NCBI RefSeq assembly: GCF_049673105.1
Contig: NZ_JBATXG010000001.1
Coordinates: forward strand, 1-64,000
Source: Castellaniella sp049673105
Lineage (GTDB): Bacteria; Pseudomonadota; Gammaproteobacteria; Burkholderiales; Burkholderiaceae_B
Reading direction: 5' to 3'
DNA: 64,000 nt
Made by a program: the position numbers and the translations under genes. The notes beneath the pieces are model-generated. The model had not been told where the DNA came from and did no database searches. It saw only the letters and a program-made list of their open reading frames with translations. Shown here in pieces: positions 1 through 8,858 of the stretch. Position 1 is the first letter of the stretch. Each line of letters begins with the position of its first letter.

Positions 1-20
1 TTTCCTAACTGGAGATATGC

Positions 21-260
21 ATGGAAAGCATCGAACAGCGCGTCAAGAAGATCGTCGCTGAACAGCTCGGCGTCAACGAAGCCGAGATCAAAAACGAATC
101 TTCCTTCCTTGACGACCTCGGTGCCGATTCGCTCGATATGGTCGAGCTCGTGATGGCGCTCGAAGACGAATTCGAAACGGAAATCCCTGACGAGGAAGCC
201 GAGAAGATCACGACGGTGCAGCAGGCGGTCGATTACATCACCTCGCATAGCAAACAGTAA
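21..260 (+). CDS. acpP: acyl carrier protein AcpP
   Basis: This 79-residue acidic protein carries growing acyl chains during type II fatty-acid synthesis in the cytoplasm. The sequence DSLDMVE contains Ser37, the expected site of 4'-phosphopantetheine attachment, preceded by the usual DDLGA. Length and acidity match the family (about 78 residues). A GGAG ribosome-binding site lies just upstream of the ATG. It is followed after about 140 nt by fabF, the standard order; the fabD/fabG genes that normally precede it would lie left of the window. Identification is essentially certain. Confidence 0.98.
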   Translation: MESIEQRVKKIVAEQLGVNEAEIKNESSFLDDLGADSLDMVELVMALEDEFETEIPDEEAEKITTVQQAVDYITSHSKQ

Positions 261-401
261 TCTCATCTCGACCCGACGCGGGCGTGATTCGCCGCGTCCG
301 GGCCACGGCAGTTCGTGACGGGTGATCATCGGGCAGGCAGGTCTGCATGTCCGACCTGATGATCTGCCATGAACTGCCTTTTTCATTTTCAGGAGCCATA
401 T

Positions 402-1631
402 GTGAAACGACGAGTCGTCATAACCGGATTGGGCATCGTGTCGCCTGTGGGAAATGATGTCGAGACCGCCTGGGACAACCTCATCCATGGCCGCTCCGGT
501 ATCGGGCGGGTGACGCGATTCGACGCCTCGGTGCTCAACAGCCAGATTGCGGGCGAGGTCAAAGATTTCCAGGTGACCGACTACATCGGCGTCAAAGAAG
601 CCAAACAAATGGATGCCTTCATCCATTATGGAGTGGCTGCCGGTATCCAGGCCTGGCGCGATTCCGGCCTGGACATTGACACAGAAGACGCGGATCGTAT
701 CGGCACGATCATCGGATCGGGCATCGGCGGCTTGCCGCGCATCGAAGAAACCCAGATCGAATACCTGCAGCGCGGCGCCCGGCGAATTTCGCCGTTTTTT
801 GTGCCTGCCTCGCTGATCAACCTGATTTCCGGCCAGCTGTCCATCATGCTGGGCCTGAAAGGCCCCAGCTACGCGGTGGTCTCGGCCTGCACCACCGGCC
901 TGCATTCCATCGGCGATGCCGCCCGCTTGATCGAATACGGCGATGCCGACGTGATGGTCGCCGGCGGCGCTGAAAGCTCGGTCTCGCCATTGGGCATGGG
1001 CGGCTTTGCCGCCATGCGGGCGCTGTCCACGCGCAACGACGATCCCGCCACGGCCTCGCGCCCCTGGGATCGCGATCGCGACGGTTTCGTCCTGGGCGAA
1101 GGCGCCGGGGTGCTGGTGCTCGAAGAATACGAACACGCCAAACGCCGGGGCGCCCGCATCTATGGCGAATTCATGGGTTTCGGCATGAGTTCCGATGCCC
1201 ATCACATCACCAGTCCCGACCAGGACGGTCCGCGTCGGGGCATCCTGCATGCTCTGCGCAACAGCGGCGTGAATGCGGACGAAATCAGCTATGTGAACGC
1301 GCATGGCACGTCCACTCCGCTGGGCGATAAAAATGAAACCGAAGCCCTGAAACTGGCTTTCGGGGATCATGCGCGCAAACTGGTCGTCAATTCCACCAAA
1401 TCCATGACCGGCCATTTGCTGGGCGCGGCGGGCGGAATCGAGGCGGTCTTCACGACCCTGGCGGTATATCGCCAGATTTCTCCGCCGACCATCAATCTGT
1501 TCAACCAGGACCCGGAATGCGACCTGGACTATTGCGCCAATCAGGCCCGCGATCTGAAGATCGATGTGGCCCTGTCCAATTCCTTCGGTTTTGGCGGCAC
1601 CAACGGTTCGATGATCGTGAGGCGGTTCTGA
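402..1631 (+). CDS. fabF: 3-oxoacyl-[ACP] synthase II FabF
   Basis: Condensing enzyme that elongates acyl-ACP with malonyl-ACP. I prefer the GTG at 402 over an upstream in-frame ATG at 369, because AGGAG at 391-395 is ideally spaced to the GTG and the product then begins VKRRVVITGLG as in the family. With this start (409 aa) the nucleophilic cysteine in VSACTTG is Cys163, and the two catalytic histidines are near 301 (NAHGTSTPLGD) and 338 (KSMTGHLLGAAGG). An ATG at 400 is followed at once by TGA and cannot be used. fabF runs into rpoE with only 13 nt between, so the two may be cotranscribed. Confidence 0.97.
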   Translation: MKRRVVITGLGIVSPVGNDVETAWDNLIHGRSGIGRVTRFDASVLNSQIAGEVKDFQVTDYIGVKEAKQMDAFIHYGVAAGIQAWRDSGLDIDTEDADRIGTIIGSGIGGLPRIEETQIEYLQRGARRISPFFVPASLINLISGQLSIMLGLKGPSYAVVSACTTGLHSIGDAARLIEYGDADVMVAGGAESSVSPLGMGGFAAMRALSTRNDDPATASRPWDRDRDGFVLGEGAGVLVLEEYEHAKRRGARIYGEFMGFGMSSDAHHITSPDQDGPRRGILHALRNSGVNADEISYVNAHGTSTPLGDKNETEALKLAFGDHARKLVVNSTKSMTGHLLGAAGGIEAVFTTLAVYRQISPPTINLFNQDPECDLDYCANQARDLKIDVALSNSFGFGGTNGSMIVRRF

Positions 1632-1644
1632 TCGGGGATCGGGC

Positions 1645-2244
1645 ATGAGCGAGCGCGAGGTAGACCTCGCGCTGGTCGAACGCGTACGGCGCGGCGACCG
1701 GCATGCCTTTGACCTGCTGGTCATCAAATACCAGCGCAAGATCATGCGCCTGCTGTCGCGCATGATCCATGATCCCGCCGAGGTCGAGGACGTCGCCCAG
1801 GAAGCCTTTATCAAGGCTTACCGGGCCTTGCCCCAGTTCCGGGGGGACAGCGCCTTTTATACCTGGCTGTATCGCATTGCCGTCAATACCGCCCGCAACT
1901 GGCAGTCGGCCAGTTTCCGCCGGCCATCGACCGTCTCTGTGACGGAAAACGACGAGGGTGAAACTTTTGACCAGATTGATGGCCTAACTGATCAAAGCAC
2001 GCCCGAATCCGTGATGGCCAGCCGCCAGATCGCCCAGGCCGTCAACGAGGCGATCGATGCATTGCCCGAAGACTTGCGGACGGCCATTGTGTTGCGAGAG
2101 ATCGAAGGGATGAGTTATGAAGACATCGCCAGTACCATGCAGTGCCCCATCGGCACGGTTCGGTCACGGATCTTCCGGGCGCGGGAAGCCATTGCCAGTC
2201 ACTTGCGACCGGTCATGGAACAGGATGCGGGACGCCGCTGGTAA
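1645..2244 (+). CDS. rpoE: ECF sigma factor RpoE (sigma-24, AlgU-like)
   Basis: This 199-residue ECF-family sigma factor should direct RNA polymerase to envelope-stress promoters. Region 2 is visible at about residues 20-90 (AFDLLVIKYQRKIMRL, then VEDVAQEAFIKAYRAL) and region 4 at about 130-190 (LPEDLRTAIVLREIEGMSYEDIA, a helix-turn-helix, then GTVRSRIFRARE). The following genes encode its anti-sigma factor, the MucB/RseB co-regulator and a DegP-type protease, the classical sigma-E locus. There is almost no gap behind fabF, so I see no dedicated rpoE promoter immediately upstream; one could lie inside fabF. Confidence 0.96.
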   Translation: MSEREVDLALVERVRRGDRHAFDLLVIKYQRKIMRLLSRMIHDPAEVEDVAQEAFIKAYRALPQFRGDSAFYTWLYRIAVNTARNWQSASFRRPSTVSVTENDEGETFDQIDGLTDQSTPESVMASRQIAQAVNEAIDALPEDLRTAIVLREIEGMSYEDIASTMQCPIGTVRSRIFRAREAIASHLRPVMEQDAGRRW

Positions 2245-2253
2245 GGAACCCTC

Positions 2254-2760
2254 ATGAATATCACACGCGAACCGGCTGCAGCAGATCACGACTGGGAAGC
2301 CTCCGTCTCCTCTTGGGTGGATGGCGAAGCCGATTTGCGAGCCGAAGAGCTCGACAGCCCCTATGGGCGGCAAGTCTGGGATACCTATCATCTGATCGGC
2401 GACGTCATGCGCAGTGCGGATCTGGCCATTCAGCCGTCCGAACGCTTTTACGCCAGGGTGTCGGCTGCCCTGGACGCCGAACCCGCTATCGTGGCGCCCG
2501 CGCCGCTGGTGCGGCACCACGCCTGGCGCCTGGGCCTGTCCGGTTTGGCGGTGGCGGCAGCGGTGGCCTCGGTGGTCTGGATGGTGCGGCCGTTCCTGGC
2601 GTCATCCGATGTCACCCCCGCCGCCACGCCGGTGCTGGCGCAGGCGTCCGAACTGGATGCGAGCGACCCCAGCCTGGCCGACTATATGGCGGCCCATCAG
2701 GACATGGCCGGCGCGGGGCCGGTGCGCCAGGCATCCTATGACGGCATGGGGCCACGCTGA
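2254..2760 (+). CDS. rseA: anti-sigma-E factor (RseA/MucA type)
   Basis: A 168-residue single-pass inner-membrane protein. The cytoplasmic N-terminal part (about 1-80; WEASVSSWVDGEADLRAEEL, YHLIGDVMRS) resembles RseA/MucA domains that bind sigma-E. One hydrophobic helix lies at about 93-112, and the remaining 55 residues would be periplasmic. It starts 9 nt after rpoE and shares one base with the next gene, so expression is probably coupled. In the family, regulated proteolysis of this protein frees the sigma factor; no DegS- or RseP-like protease is encoded in the window apart from the DegP homologue below. Confidence 0.9.
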   Translation: MNITREPAAADHDWEASVSSWVDGEADLRAEELDSPYGRQVWDTYHLIGDVMRSADLAIQPSERFYARVSAALDAEPAIVAPAPLVRHHAWRLGLSGLAVAAAVASVVWMVRPFLASSDVTPAATPVLAQASELDASDPSLADYMAAHQDMAGAGPVRQASYDGMGPR

Positions 2761-3779
2761 TGATGGCGCGGCAGGGGGCTGTGCGTTTTAGCCGGCAGGC
2801 CTGCGGTTTGCTGGCCGGCCTGATGCTGGGCGCGGCTGCTCAGGCGGCCCAGCCGACTGAGTCTGCAGGCCCCGCTGGCGACGTCCAGGCTTTTTTGCAG
2901 CAGATCCAGAAGGCCGCCCGGTCGCTGGATTACTCAGGCGTCTATGTCTACCAACAAGGCCATACCCTGCAGTCCTCGCGGCTGGTACATCTGGTGGACG
3001 GCACGGGCGAACGTGAACGCCAGGAAGTCCTGGACGGCGCACCGCGGGAATGCCTGCGTCAGGACAACGTCGAGCAATGCCTGCTGCCGGACCGCAAGCT
3101 GGTCGTCATCCGACCGGCGCGCAGCGATCATTTCCCCGGTCTGTTGCTGGGCAATGCTCAGGCCATCGCGGCCCACTACGAGTGGCACACGTCGCCTGGC
3201 ACCTACCGGGTCGCCGGGCGGGAATGCTCGGTCTCGGAACTCAAAGCCCGCGACCGCCTGCGCTACAGCTACCGCATCTGCACGGATAAGGAAACGCACC
3301 TGCTGCTGAAATCCCAGACCCTGGATCCCGACGGGCATCTGGTAGACCAGACCGCGTTCAGCAGCATTCGGGTGGGGGCTGCGGTCCAGTCCTCGGCGCT
3401 GACCACGCATTGGGATACGCGCAGCTGGCAGCTGGTGACGGAATCCAGCGCTCCCACGGACCTGCAGTCCCAGGGCTGGCGCTTTACGCTGCCGCCAGGG
3501 TTTCAGTCGGTCGCCGAACTGTCGCGTCAGATCGGGCCGGCCCATGCGGTCAAGCAGTTGGTGGTGGCGGACGGTCTGGCGGCAATTTCGATTTTTATTG
3601 AAACCTTTGACCCGAAACGTGATCAAACCATCAGACAGGGCGACCTGCGGCAGGGAGCAGTCAGCATCCATCGGATGCGTCTGGCTTCCTACTGGTTGAC
3701 TGCCGTTGGCGAGGCGCCGGCTCAGACGGTCCGCGATCTGGCCCGCGCCGTGCAATATGTCCCGCAGGCGGCCCGCTAA
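2760..3779 (+). CDS. rseB: sigma-E regulatory protein MucB/RseB
   Basis: A 339-residue periplasmic protein with a signal peptide (hydrophobic LLAGLMLGAAAQA, cleavage near residue 30). In the family the N-terminal lipoprotein-carrier-like fold and C-terminal domain bind the periplasmic part of the anti-sigma factor and block its cleavage. Features matching MucB/RseB include FLQQIQKAARSLDYSGVYVY near the mature N-terminus and the central RDRLRYSYRICTD stretch. The ATG overlaps the last base of the rseA stop codon; a second ATG follows directly and could also serve. Confidence 0.92.
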   Translation: MMARQGAVRFSRQACGLLAGLMLGAAAQAAQPTESAGPAGDVQAFLQQIQKAARSLDYSGVYVYQQGHTLQSSRLVHLVDGTGERERQEVLDGAPRECLRQDNVEQCLLPDRKLVVIRPARSDHFPGLLLGNAQAIAAHYEWHTSPGTYRVAGRECSVSELKARDRLRYSYRICTDKETHLLLKSQTLDPDGHLVDQTAFSSIRVGAAVQSSALTTHWDTRSWQLVTESSAPTDLQSQGWRFTLPPGFQSVAELSRQIGPAHAVKQLVVADGLAAISIFIETFDPKRDQTIRQGDLRQGAVSIHRMRLASYWLTAVGEAPAQTVRDLARAVQYVPQAAR

Positions 3780-3802
3780 CATATTCCTCCAAGGAGAATT
3801 CC

Positions 3803-5284
3803 ATGGCTTTCAATTTGCCCGGCGCACCAGCCGCTAAACGGGCGTTTGCCGGCGCTGCAGCCAGTCTGTTGCTGATTTCCGCTGCGCCCATCAGCGCAGC
3901 CCAGGCGCAAGCCGCCGTGTCGACCGCAGCGGCCTTGCCTGATTTCACGCAGGTCGTCTCTGAAACCGAAGTATCGGTCGTCAACATTCGCACCACCGAA
4001 GCCGTGCCGGTGCGCCGCTCTGCGATGGGGCCGGGCGGCGATCCCTCGGACCTGTTCCGCTGGTTCTTCGGGCCGGATTTCATGCCGCCGGGCATGGGGC
4101 CGCAGGCGCAGCCGAAACGGCCCCACGCGCAGCCTGATCAGCCTGCCCCCAAAGAACGCACCGTACCGCGCGGGATCGGCTCCGGCTTCATCCTGTCCGG
4201 CGACGGCTACGTCCTGACGAACAATCACGTCGTGGATAATTCCAACGGCATTTTCGTCACCATGACCAATGGCAAGGAATACAAGGCCAAGGTCATCGGC
4301 ACGGATGCCCGCACCGATATTGCCTTGCTGAAGATCGACGCCACCGGACTCAAGCCCCTGCCGATCGGGGATTCCGACAAGCTGAAGAAAGGCCAATGGG
4401 TGCTGGCGATCGGCTCGCCCTTCGGGCTGGATTCGACCGTGACGGCCGGGATCGTCAGCGCCATCAATCGGGATACCGGGGACTATCTGCCCTTCATCCA
4501 GACCGACGTGGCGGTGAACCCCGGCAATTCCGGGGGTCCGCTGATCAATCTGCAGGGTCAGGTGGTCGGGATCAATTCCCAGATCGTCTCGCGTAGCGGC
4601 GGCTTCATGGGCATTTCCCTGGCCATCCCCATCGACGAGGTCATGCGGGTGGTGGATCAACTGAAGGCGCATGGCAAGGTCACGCGAGGACGCATCGGTG
4701 TGCAGATCACCGAAGTCCAGGATGATGTCGCCAAGGCGCTGGGGCTGGATACGGCGCAAGGCGCGCTGGTCAGCAGCGTGGAGCCGGATGGCCCAGCCGC
4801 CAAGGCGGGGGTGCATGCGGGCGACGTGATCACGGCGTTTAATGGCCAGGCCATCAAGCACATGACGGATCTGCCGCGTCTGGTCGGGGCGACGCAACCT
4901 GGTTCTACGGCGTCCATCCAGGTGTGGCGCAAAGGTAAGTCGCTGGAATTGAAGACCAAGGTCGGCGAACTGGATCAAAAGGCGGCGGGCGATGAGAATG
5001 GTCAGGCCCATGCTGAAGCCGGCACCGACCGTCTGGGGCTGAGCGTCAAGGCGCTGCCGGCGGATTCCGGAATGGATCAGGGCGTTCTGGTCAGCCAGTC
5101 CGACAGTCCGGCGGCGGATTCCGGGATCGAGGCCGGCGACATCATCCTGCGGGTGAACAATACCGACATCACCAGCCCGGAACAGTATGAAAAGGTCGTC
5201 AAGGGCCTGGATAAATCCAGCCCGGTCGTGCTGCTGGTCAGCCGGGATCAACAGTCCCAATGGGTGATCGTCAAGCTGCCGTGA
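3803..5284 (+). CDS. degP: periplasmic serine protease DegP/HtrA (MucD type)
   Basis: A 493-residue Do/HtrA protease-chaperone that degrades misfolded envelope proteins. A signal peptide ends near AQAQA at about residue 37. The trypsin-like triad is visible: His142 (LTNNHVV), Asp172 (RTDIALLKID) and Ser243 (NPGNSGGPL). Two PDZ domains follow at about 285-380 and 400-490. It is the last gene of the sigma-E locus, 23 nt after rseB with AAGGAG upstream of the ATG, and a strong terminator follows. In this position the gene is often called mucD. Confidence 0.95.
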   Translation: MAFNLPGAPAAKRAFAGAAASLLLISAAPISAAQAQAAVSTAAALPDFTQVVSETEVSVVNIRTTEAVPVRRSAMGPGGDPSDLFRWFFGPDFMPPGMGPQAQPKRPHAQPDQPAPKERTVPRGIGSGFILSGDGYVLTNNHVVDNSNGIFVTMTNGKEYKAKVIGTDARTDIALLKIDATGLKPLPIGDSDKLKKGQWVLAIGSPFGLDSTVTAGIVSAINRDTGDYLPFIQTDVAVNPGNSGGPLINLQGQVVGINSQIVSRSGGFMGISLAIPIDEVMRVVDQLKAHGKVTRGRIGVQITEVQDDVAKALGLDTAQGALVSSVEPDGPAAKAGVHAGDVITAFNGQAIKHMTDLPRLVGATQPGSTASIQVWRKGKSLELKTKVGELDQKAAGDENGQAHAEAGTDRLGLSVKALPADSGMDQGVLVSQSDSPAADSGIEAGDIILRVNNTDITSPEQYEKVVKGLDKSSPVVLLVSRDQQSQWVIVKLP

Positions 5285-5324
5285 TCCCCTTGGCGGGAAA
5301 AAGCTAAAATACGGTCTGTACCGA

Positions 5325-5352
5325 GGGGGCGCCTTGCGGCGCCCCCTTTTTT
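5325..5352 (+). terminator. Rho-independent terminator after degP
   Basis: A perfect 9-bp stem, GGGGGCGCC (5325-5333) with GGCGCCCCC (5338-5346), a TTGC tetraloop, then six T residues. It separates the sigma-E locus from lepA. A TAAAAT hexamer at 5305-5310 looks like a -10 box, but any transcript starting from it would run straight into this hairpin, so lepA probably uses a promoter downstream of the hairpin (5353-5405) that I cannot identify, or read-through. Confidence 0.92.
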
Positions 5353-5412
5353 AGAGCGCCCCGACGCTCTCCTCCCCTGTCTTCCGACTCTCCCGGTTTT
5401 TGCTTGCTGTCT

Positions 5413-7206
5413 ATGGACCATATTCGCAACTTCTCCATCATCGCGCACATCGATCATGGCAAATCGACCCTGGCCGACCGCCTGATCCAACGCTGCGGCG
5501 GCCTGCAAGACCGCGAAATGGCGGCGCAGGTGCTGGATTCGATGGATATCGAACGCGAGCGCGGGATCACCATCAAGGCGCAGACGGCGGCGCTGCGCTA
5601 CACTGCTGCCGACGGCAAGGTCTATGCCCTGAATCTGATCGACACGCCGGGTCACGTGGACTTTTCCTACGAAGTCAGCCGTTCTCTGTCGGCCTGCGAA
5701 GGGGCCTTGCTGGTGGTCGATTCCACCCAGGGGGTCGAGGCGCAGACGGTGGCCAATTGCTATACCGCCATCGAACTGGGCGTCGAAGTGCTGCCCGTTC
5801 TGAACAAAATGGATCTGCCGTCCGCCGATCCGGATGCCGCCGCGGCTGAAATCGAGGATGTCATCGGCATCGATTCCACCGACGCGATTCAGGCCAGCGC
5901 CAAGACCGGCCTGGGCATCGACGAAATTCTGGAAGCCGTGGTGGCCCGTGTGCCGCCCCCGAAAGGCAATCCGGATGCGCCGCTGCAGGCCTTGATCATC
6001 GATTCCTGGTTCGACAACTACGTCGGCGTGGTGATGCTGGTGCGCATCGTCAACGGCGCCCTGCGCCCGAAAGACAAGATCCTGCTGATGGCCACCGGCG
6101 CCACCCATCTGTGCGAACAGCTGGGGGTGTTCACGCCCAAATCCCAGGCCCGCGACGTGCTGTCGGCGGGCGAGGTCGGTTTCATCATCGCCGGCATCAA
6201 GGAACTGGAACACGCCAAAGTCGGTGACACCATCACGCTGGCGGGCAAACCCGCCTCCAAGCCGCTGCCTGGCTTCAAGGAAGTCAAACCCCAGGTCTTT
6301 GCCGGCGTCTATCCGGTTGAATCCAGCGAATACGATCAGTTGCGCGATTCCCTGGAAAAACTGAAGCTGAACGACTCTTCCCTGATGTTCGAGCCGGAAG
6401 TCTCTCAGGCGCTGGGTTTCGGGTTTCGCTGCGGTTTCCTGGGTTTGCTGCACATGGACATCGTGCAGGAACGCCTGGAACGCGAATTCGACATGGACAT
6501 CATCACCACCGCGCCCTCGGTGGTCTACGAAGTCCTGAATCGCGACGGCGAATTGCTGATGGTCGACAGCCCCGCGCGCATGCCGGAAGTCGGCCACATC
6601 CAGGAAATCCGCGAACCCATCATGACGGTGACGCTGTTCATGCCGCAGGAATACGTCGGGCCGGTGATGTCGCTGTGCACGACCAAACGCGGTGTGCAGC
6701 TGAACATGAGTTACCACGGTCGCCAGGTGCACCTCAGCTACGAAATCCCCTTGGCGGAAATCGTGCTGGACTTCTTCGACCGCCTGAAATCCGTGTCGCG
6801 CGGCTATGCGTCCATGGATTATGAATTCAAGGAATACCGGGTGGCCGATGTGGTGCGCGTGGACCTGCTGATCAATGGCGATCGGGTCGATGCCCTGTCC
6901 ATGATCGTGCACCGCGCCAATGCACGGCACCGGGGCCGGGACGTCGTCACCCGCATGCGCGGCCTGATTCCGCGTCAGATGTTTGATATCGCGATCCAGG
7001 CGGCCATTGGCGCGGAAGTCGTGGCGCGCGAAAACGTCAAGGCCTTGCGCAAGAACGTGCTGGCCAAATGCTATGGCGGCGATATTTCGCGTAAAAAGAA
7101 GCTGCTGGAAAAACAGAAGGCAGGCAAAAAACGCATGAAACAGGTCGGCAATGTGGAAATTCCTCAGGAAGCCTTCCTGGCCGTCCTGCAGGTCGAGGAC
7201 AAGTAA
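5413..7206 (+). CDS. lepA: elongation factor 4 (LepA), ribosome-associated GTPase
   Basis: A 597-residue translational GTPase. GTP-binding motifs are clear: G1 AHIDHGKST, G3 DTPGHVDF, G4 NKMD. The LepA-specific C-terminal part ends with a basic tail (KKKLLEKQKAGKKRMKQVG). The ATG at 5413 gives the canonical MDHIRNFSIIAHIDHGKST start; an in-frame TTG at 5404 is less likely. lepB follows 9 nt later, the usual lepA-lepB pairing. Confidence 0.97.
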   Translation: MDHIRNFSIIAHIDHGKSTLADRLIQRCGGLQDREMAAQVLDSMDIERERGITIKAQTAALRYTAADGKVYALNLIDTPGHVDFSYEVSRSLSACEGALLVVDSTQGVEAQTVANCYTAIELGVEVLPVLNKMDLPSADPDAAAAEIEDVIGIDSTDAIQASAKTGLGIDEILEAVVARVPPPKGNPDAPLQALIIDSWFDNYVGVVMLVRIVNGALRPKDKILLMATGATHLCEQLGVFTPKSQARDVLSAGEVGFIIAGIKELEHAKVGDTITLAGKPASKPLPGFKEVKPQVFAGVYPVESSEYDQLRDSLEKLKLNDSSLMFEPEVSQALGFGFRCGFLGLLHMDIVQERLEREFDMDIITTAPSVVYEVLNRDGELLMVDSPARMPEVGHIQEIREPIMTVTLFMPQEYVGPVMSLCTTKRGVQLNMSYHGRQVHLSYEIPLAEIVLDFFDRLKSVSRGYASMDYEFKEYRVADVVRVDLLINGDRVDALSMIVHRANARHRGRDVVTRMRGLIPRQMFDIAIQAAIGAEVVARENVKALRKNVLAKCYGGDISRKKKLLEKQKAGKKRMKQVGNVEIPQEAFLAVLQVEDK

Positions 7207-7215
7207 GGATCGTCG

Positions 7216-8103
7216 ATGAGCTGGGATTTTGCATTACTGCTGTTTATCGCCCTGGTGGTGACCGGCGCGGTCTGGCTGCTGGATCGTGTGCGCCTGCGCG
7301 GGCGCCGTCGGGCACGCGCCGAGGCCGCCGCCCAGGCTTGTCGCAACAATGCCGCTGGCTTGGATCCGGACGCCCTGCAGGCCGAATGCGCACAGATATA
7401 CGATCGCGCCTTTCAAGCCCCCTGGTGGGTGGAATACTGCGTCAGCTTTTTTCCGGTGATCCTGTTTGTGTTTGTGCTGCGGTCTTTCGTGGTCGAACCC
7501 TTTCGCATTCCGTCCGGTTCCATGCTGCCGACGCTGGAAAACGGCGATCTGATCCTGGTGAACAAGTTCCAGTACGGTATCCGCCTGCCGGTCATCGACC
7601 GCAAAATCCTGGACCTCGGTGCGCCGAAGCGCGGCGATGTGGTGGTGTTCCGCTATCCGGTGGACCCTTCCGTGGACTACATCAAGCGCGTGGTCGGTCT
7701 GCCGGGCGATGTGATCGACTATCGCGATAAAACACTGTCCGTCAATGGCCAGCCCGTGCCGCGCGAACGCGATGGCGACTATTTCGAACCGGATCGTTCC
7801 GCCTATGTGGGCCAGTATCTGGAACAGCTGGGCCAGGTGTCGCACCGTATTTTGCTGAATGCCAATGCGCCTCAGGATTTCATGCCGATCACGCGCTTTC
7901 CCGATTTTCAGGACTGCCGTTATCTGGATGGCGGGGTGCGCTGCACCGTGCCGGCAGGCCACTACTTCATGATGGGCGACAACCGCGACAACAGCCTGGA
8001 TAGTCGCTATTGGGGCTTTGTGCCGGATCGCAACCTGGTCGGGCGGGCATTCTTCGTCTGGATGAATTTCAGTTCGCCCAGCCGGATCGGCGGGTTCCAC
8101 TGA
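7216..8103 (+). CDS. lepB: signal peptidase I (LepB)
   Basis: A 295-residue inner-membrane protease that removes signal peptides from Sec/Tat substrates. Two membrane segments precede the catalytic domain (about 4-22 and 77-93). The Ser-Lys dyad is visible as Ser102 in IPSGSMLPTL and Lys157 in YIKRVVGLPGD; the conserved MGDNRDNSLDSRYWGFV box lies near the C-terminus. The stop codon overlaps the rnc start by one base (TGATG), indicating translational coupling. Confidence 0.97.
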   Translation: MSWDFALLLFIALVVTGAVWLLDRVRLRGRRRARAEAAAQACRNNAAGLDPDALQAECAQIYDRAFQAPWWVEYCVSFFPVILFVFVLRSFVVEPFRIPSGSMLPTLENGDLILVNKFQYGIRLPVIDRKILDLGAPKRGDVVVFRYPVDPSVDYIKRVVGLPGDVIDYRDKTLSVNGQPVPRERDGDYFEPDRSAYVGQYLEQLGQVSHRILLNANAPQDFMPITRFPDFQDCRYLDGGVRCTVPAGHYFMMGDNRDNSLDSRYWGFVPDRNLVGRAFFVWMNFSSPSRIGGFH

Positions 8104-8858
8104 TGGTCAGCCTGGATATCCTGCAGACGGCCCTGGATTACCGCTATCGGGATCAGGCCTTGCTGGAACAAGCGCTGACGCACCGCAGCCACGGCATGCC
8201 GCACAACGAGCGCCTGGAGTTCCTGGGGGATTCGGTGCTGAATTTCGTCGTGTCGGCCTTGCTGTTCACCGAACATGCCGAAATGAACGAAGGCGATCTG
8301 TCGCGCGTGCGGGCCAATCTGGTCAAGCAGGCGGCGTTGGCCGACATCGCCCAGAAACTTTCTTTGTCCAACTACCTGCGCCTGGGCGAAGGCGAGCTGA
8401 AAAGCGGCGGCTTCCGGCGCCCGTCCATTTTGGCCGATGCTCTGGAAGCGATTTTCGGCGCTCTGTACCTGGATGGCGGGTATCCGGAGGTCAGCCGGGT
8501 GATTGAACGGCTGTACCGGCCCGTCCTGGCGAACATCGACGTGCGCACCGTCGGCAAGGACCCGAAAACCCTGCTGCAGGAAATCATGCAGGGGCGCGGT
8601 CTGGATCTGCCGCACTACGAGGTCGTGTCCACCCGGGGCGCAGCCCATAACCAGACCTTCGACGTCATCTGCTCGGTGGCGCAACTCGATATCCGGGTTC
8701 AGGCATCGGGCAGCAGCCGGCGCGCCGCCGAACAGGCTGCTGCCGGGCAGGTCATCGCGGCGGTAGAGGCCTTGGGGCCGCCCCATCGGTCGGGGCGGCG
8801 CCATCGCAAGTCCGCCCAGCTATCCCTGCCGGTGGCGGTTTCCCAGGAAAAGAAATGA
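8103..8858 (+). CDS. rnc: ribonuclease III
   Basis: A 251-residue double-strand-specific endoribonuclease that processes rRNA precursors and structured mRNAs. The signature NERLEFLGDSVLN lies at about 35-47 and contains the metal-binding acidic residues; a double-stranded-RNA-binding domain occupies about 155-225 (DPKTLLQEIMQGRGLDLPHYEV, then ASGSSRRAAEQAAA). The ATG at 8103 overlaps the lepB stop. The frame extends upstream inside lepB, but that extension does not resemble the family. It overlaps era by 4 nt. Confidence 0.97.
   Translation: MVSLDILQTALDYRYRDQALLEQALTHRSHGMPHNERLEFLGDSVLNFVVSALLFTEHAEMNEGDLSRVRANLVKQAALADIAQKLSLSNYLRLGEGELKSGGFRRPSILADALEAIFGALYLDGGYPEVSRVIERLYRPVLANIDVRTVGKDPKTLLQEIMQGRGLDLPHYEVVSTRGAAHNQTFDVICSVAQLDIRVQASGSSRRAAEQAAAGQVIAAVEALGPPHRSGRRHRKSAQLSLPVAVSQEKK

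Noticed and set aside
275..298. Hairpin GACGCGG/CCGCGTC after acpP as a terminator
   Set aside because: Loop is long and no T run follows; acpP and fabF are commonly cotranscribed.
400..405. ATG at 400 as the fabF start
   Set aside because: It is followed immediately by TGA in its frame; the GTG at 402 is in the fabF frame and matches the family N-terminus.
5305..5352. A tiny RNA from the TAAAAT at 5305 to the terminator
   Set aside because: No -35 element at proper spacing; the transcript would be only about 35 nt and is better explained as chance.
5248..6930. A 560-codon minus-strand open frame opposite lepA
   Set aside because: Shadow of lepA, His/Arg/Gln-rich composition typical of antisense frames in GC-rich genes.
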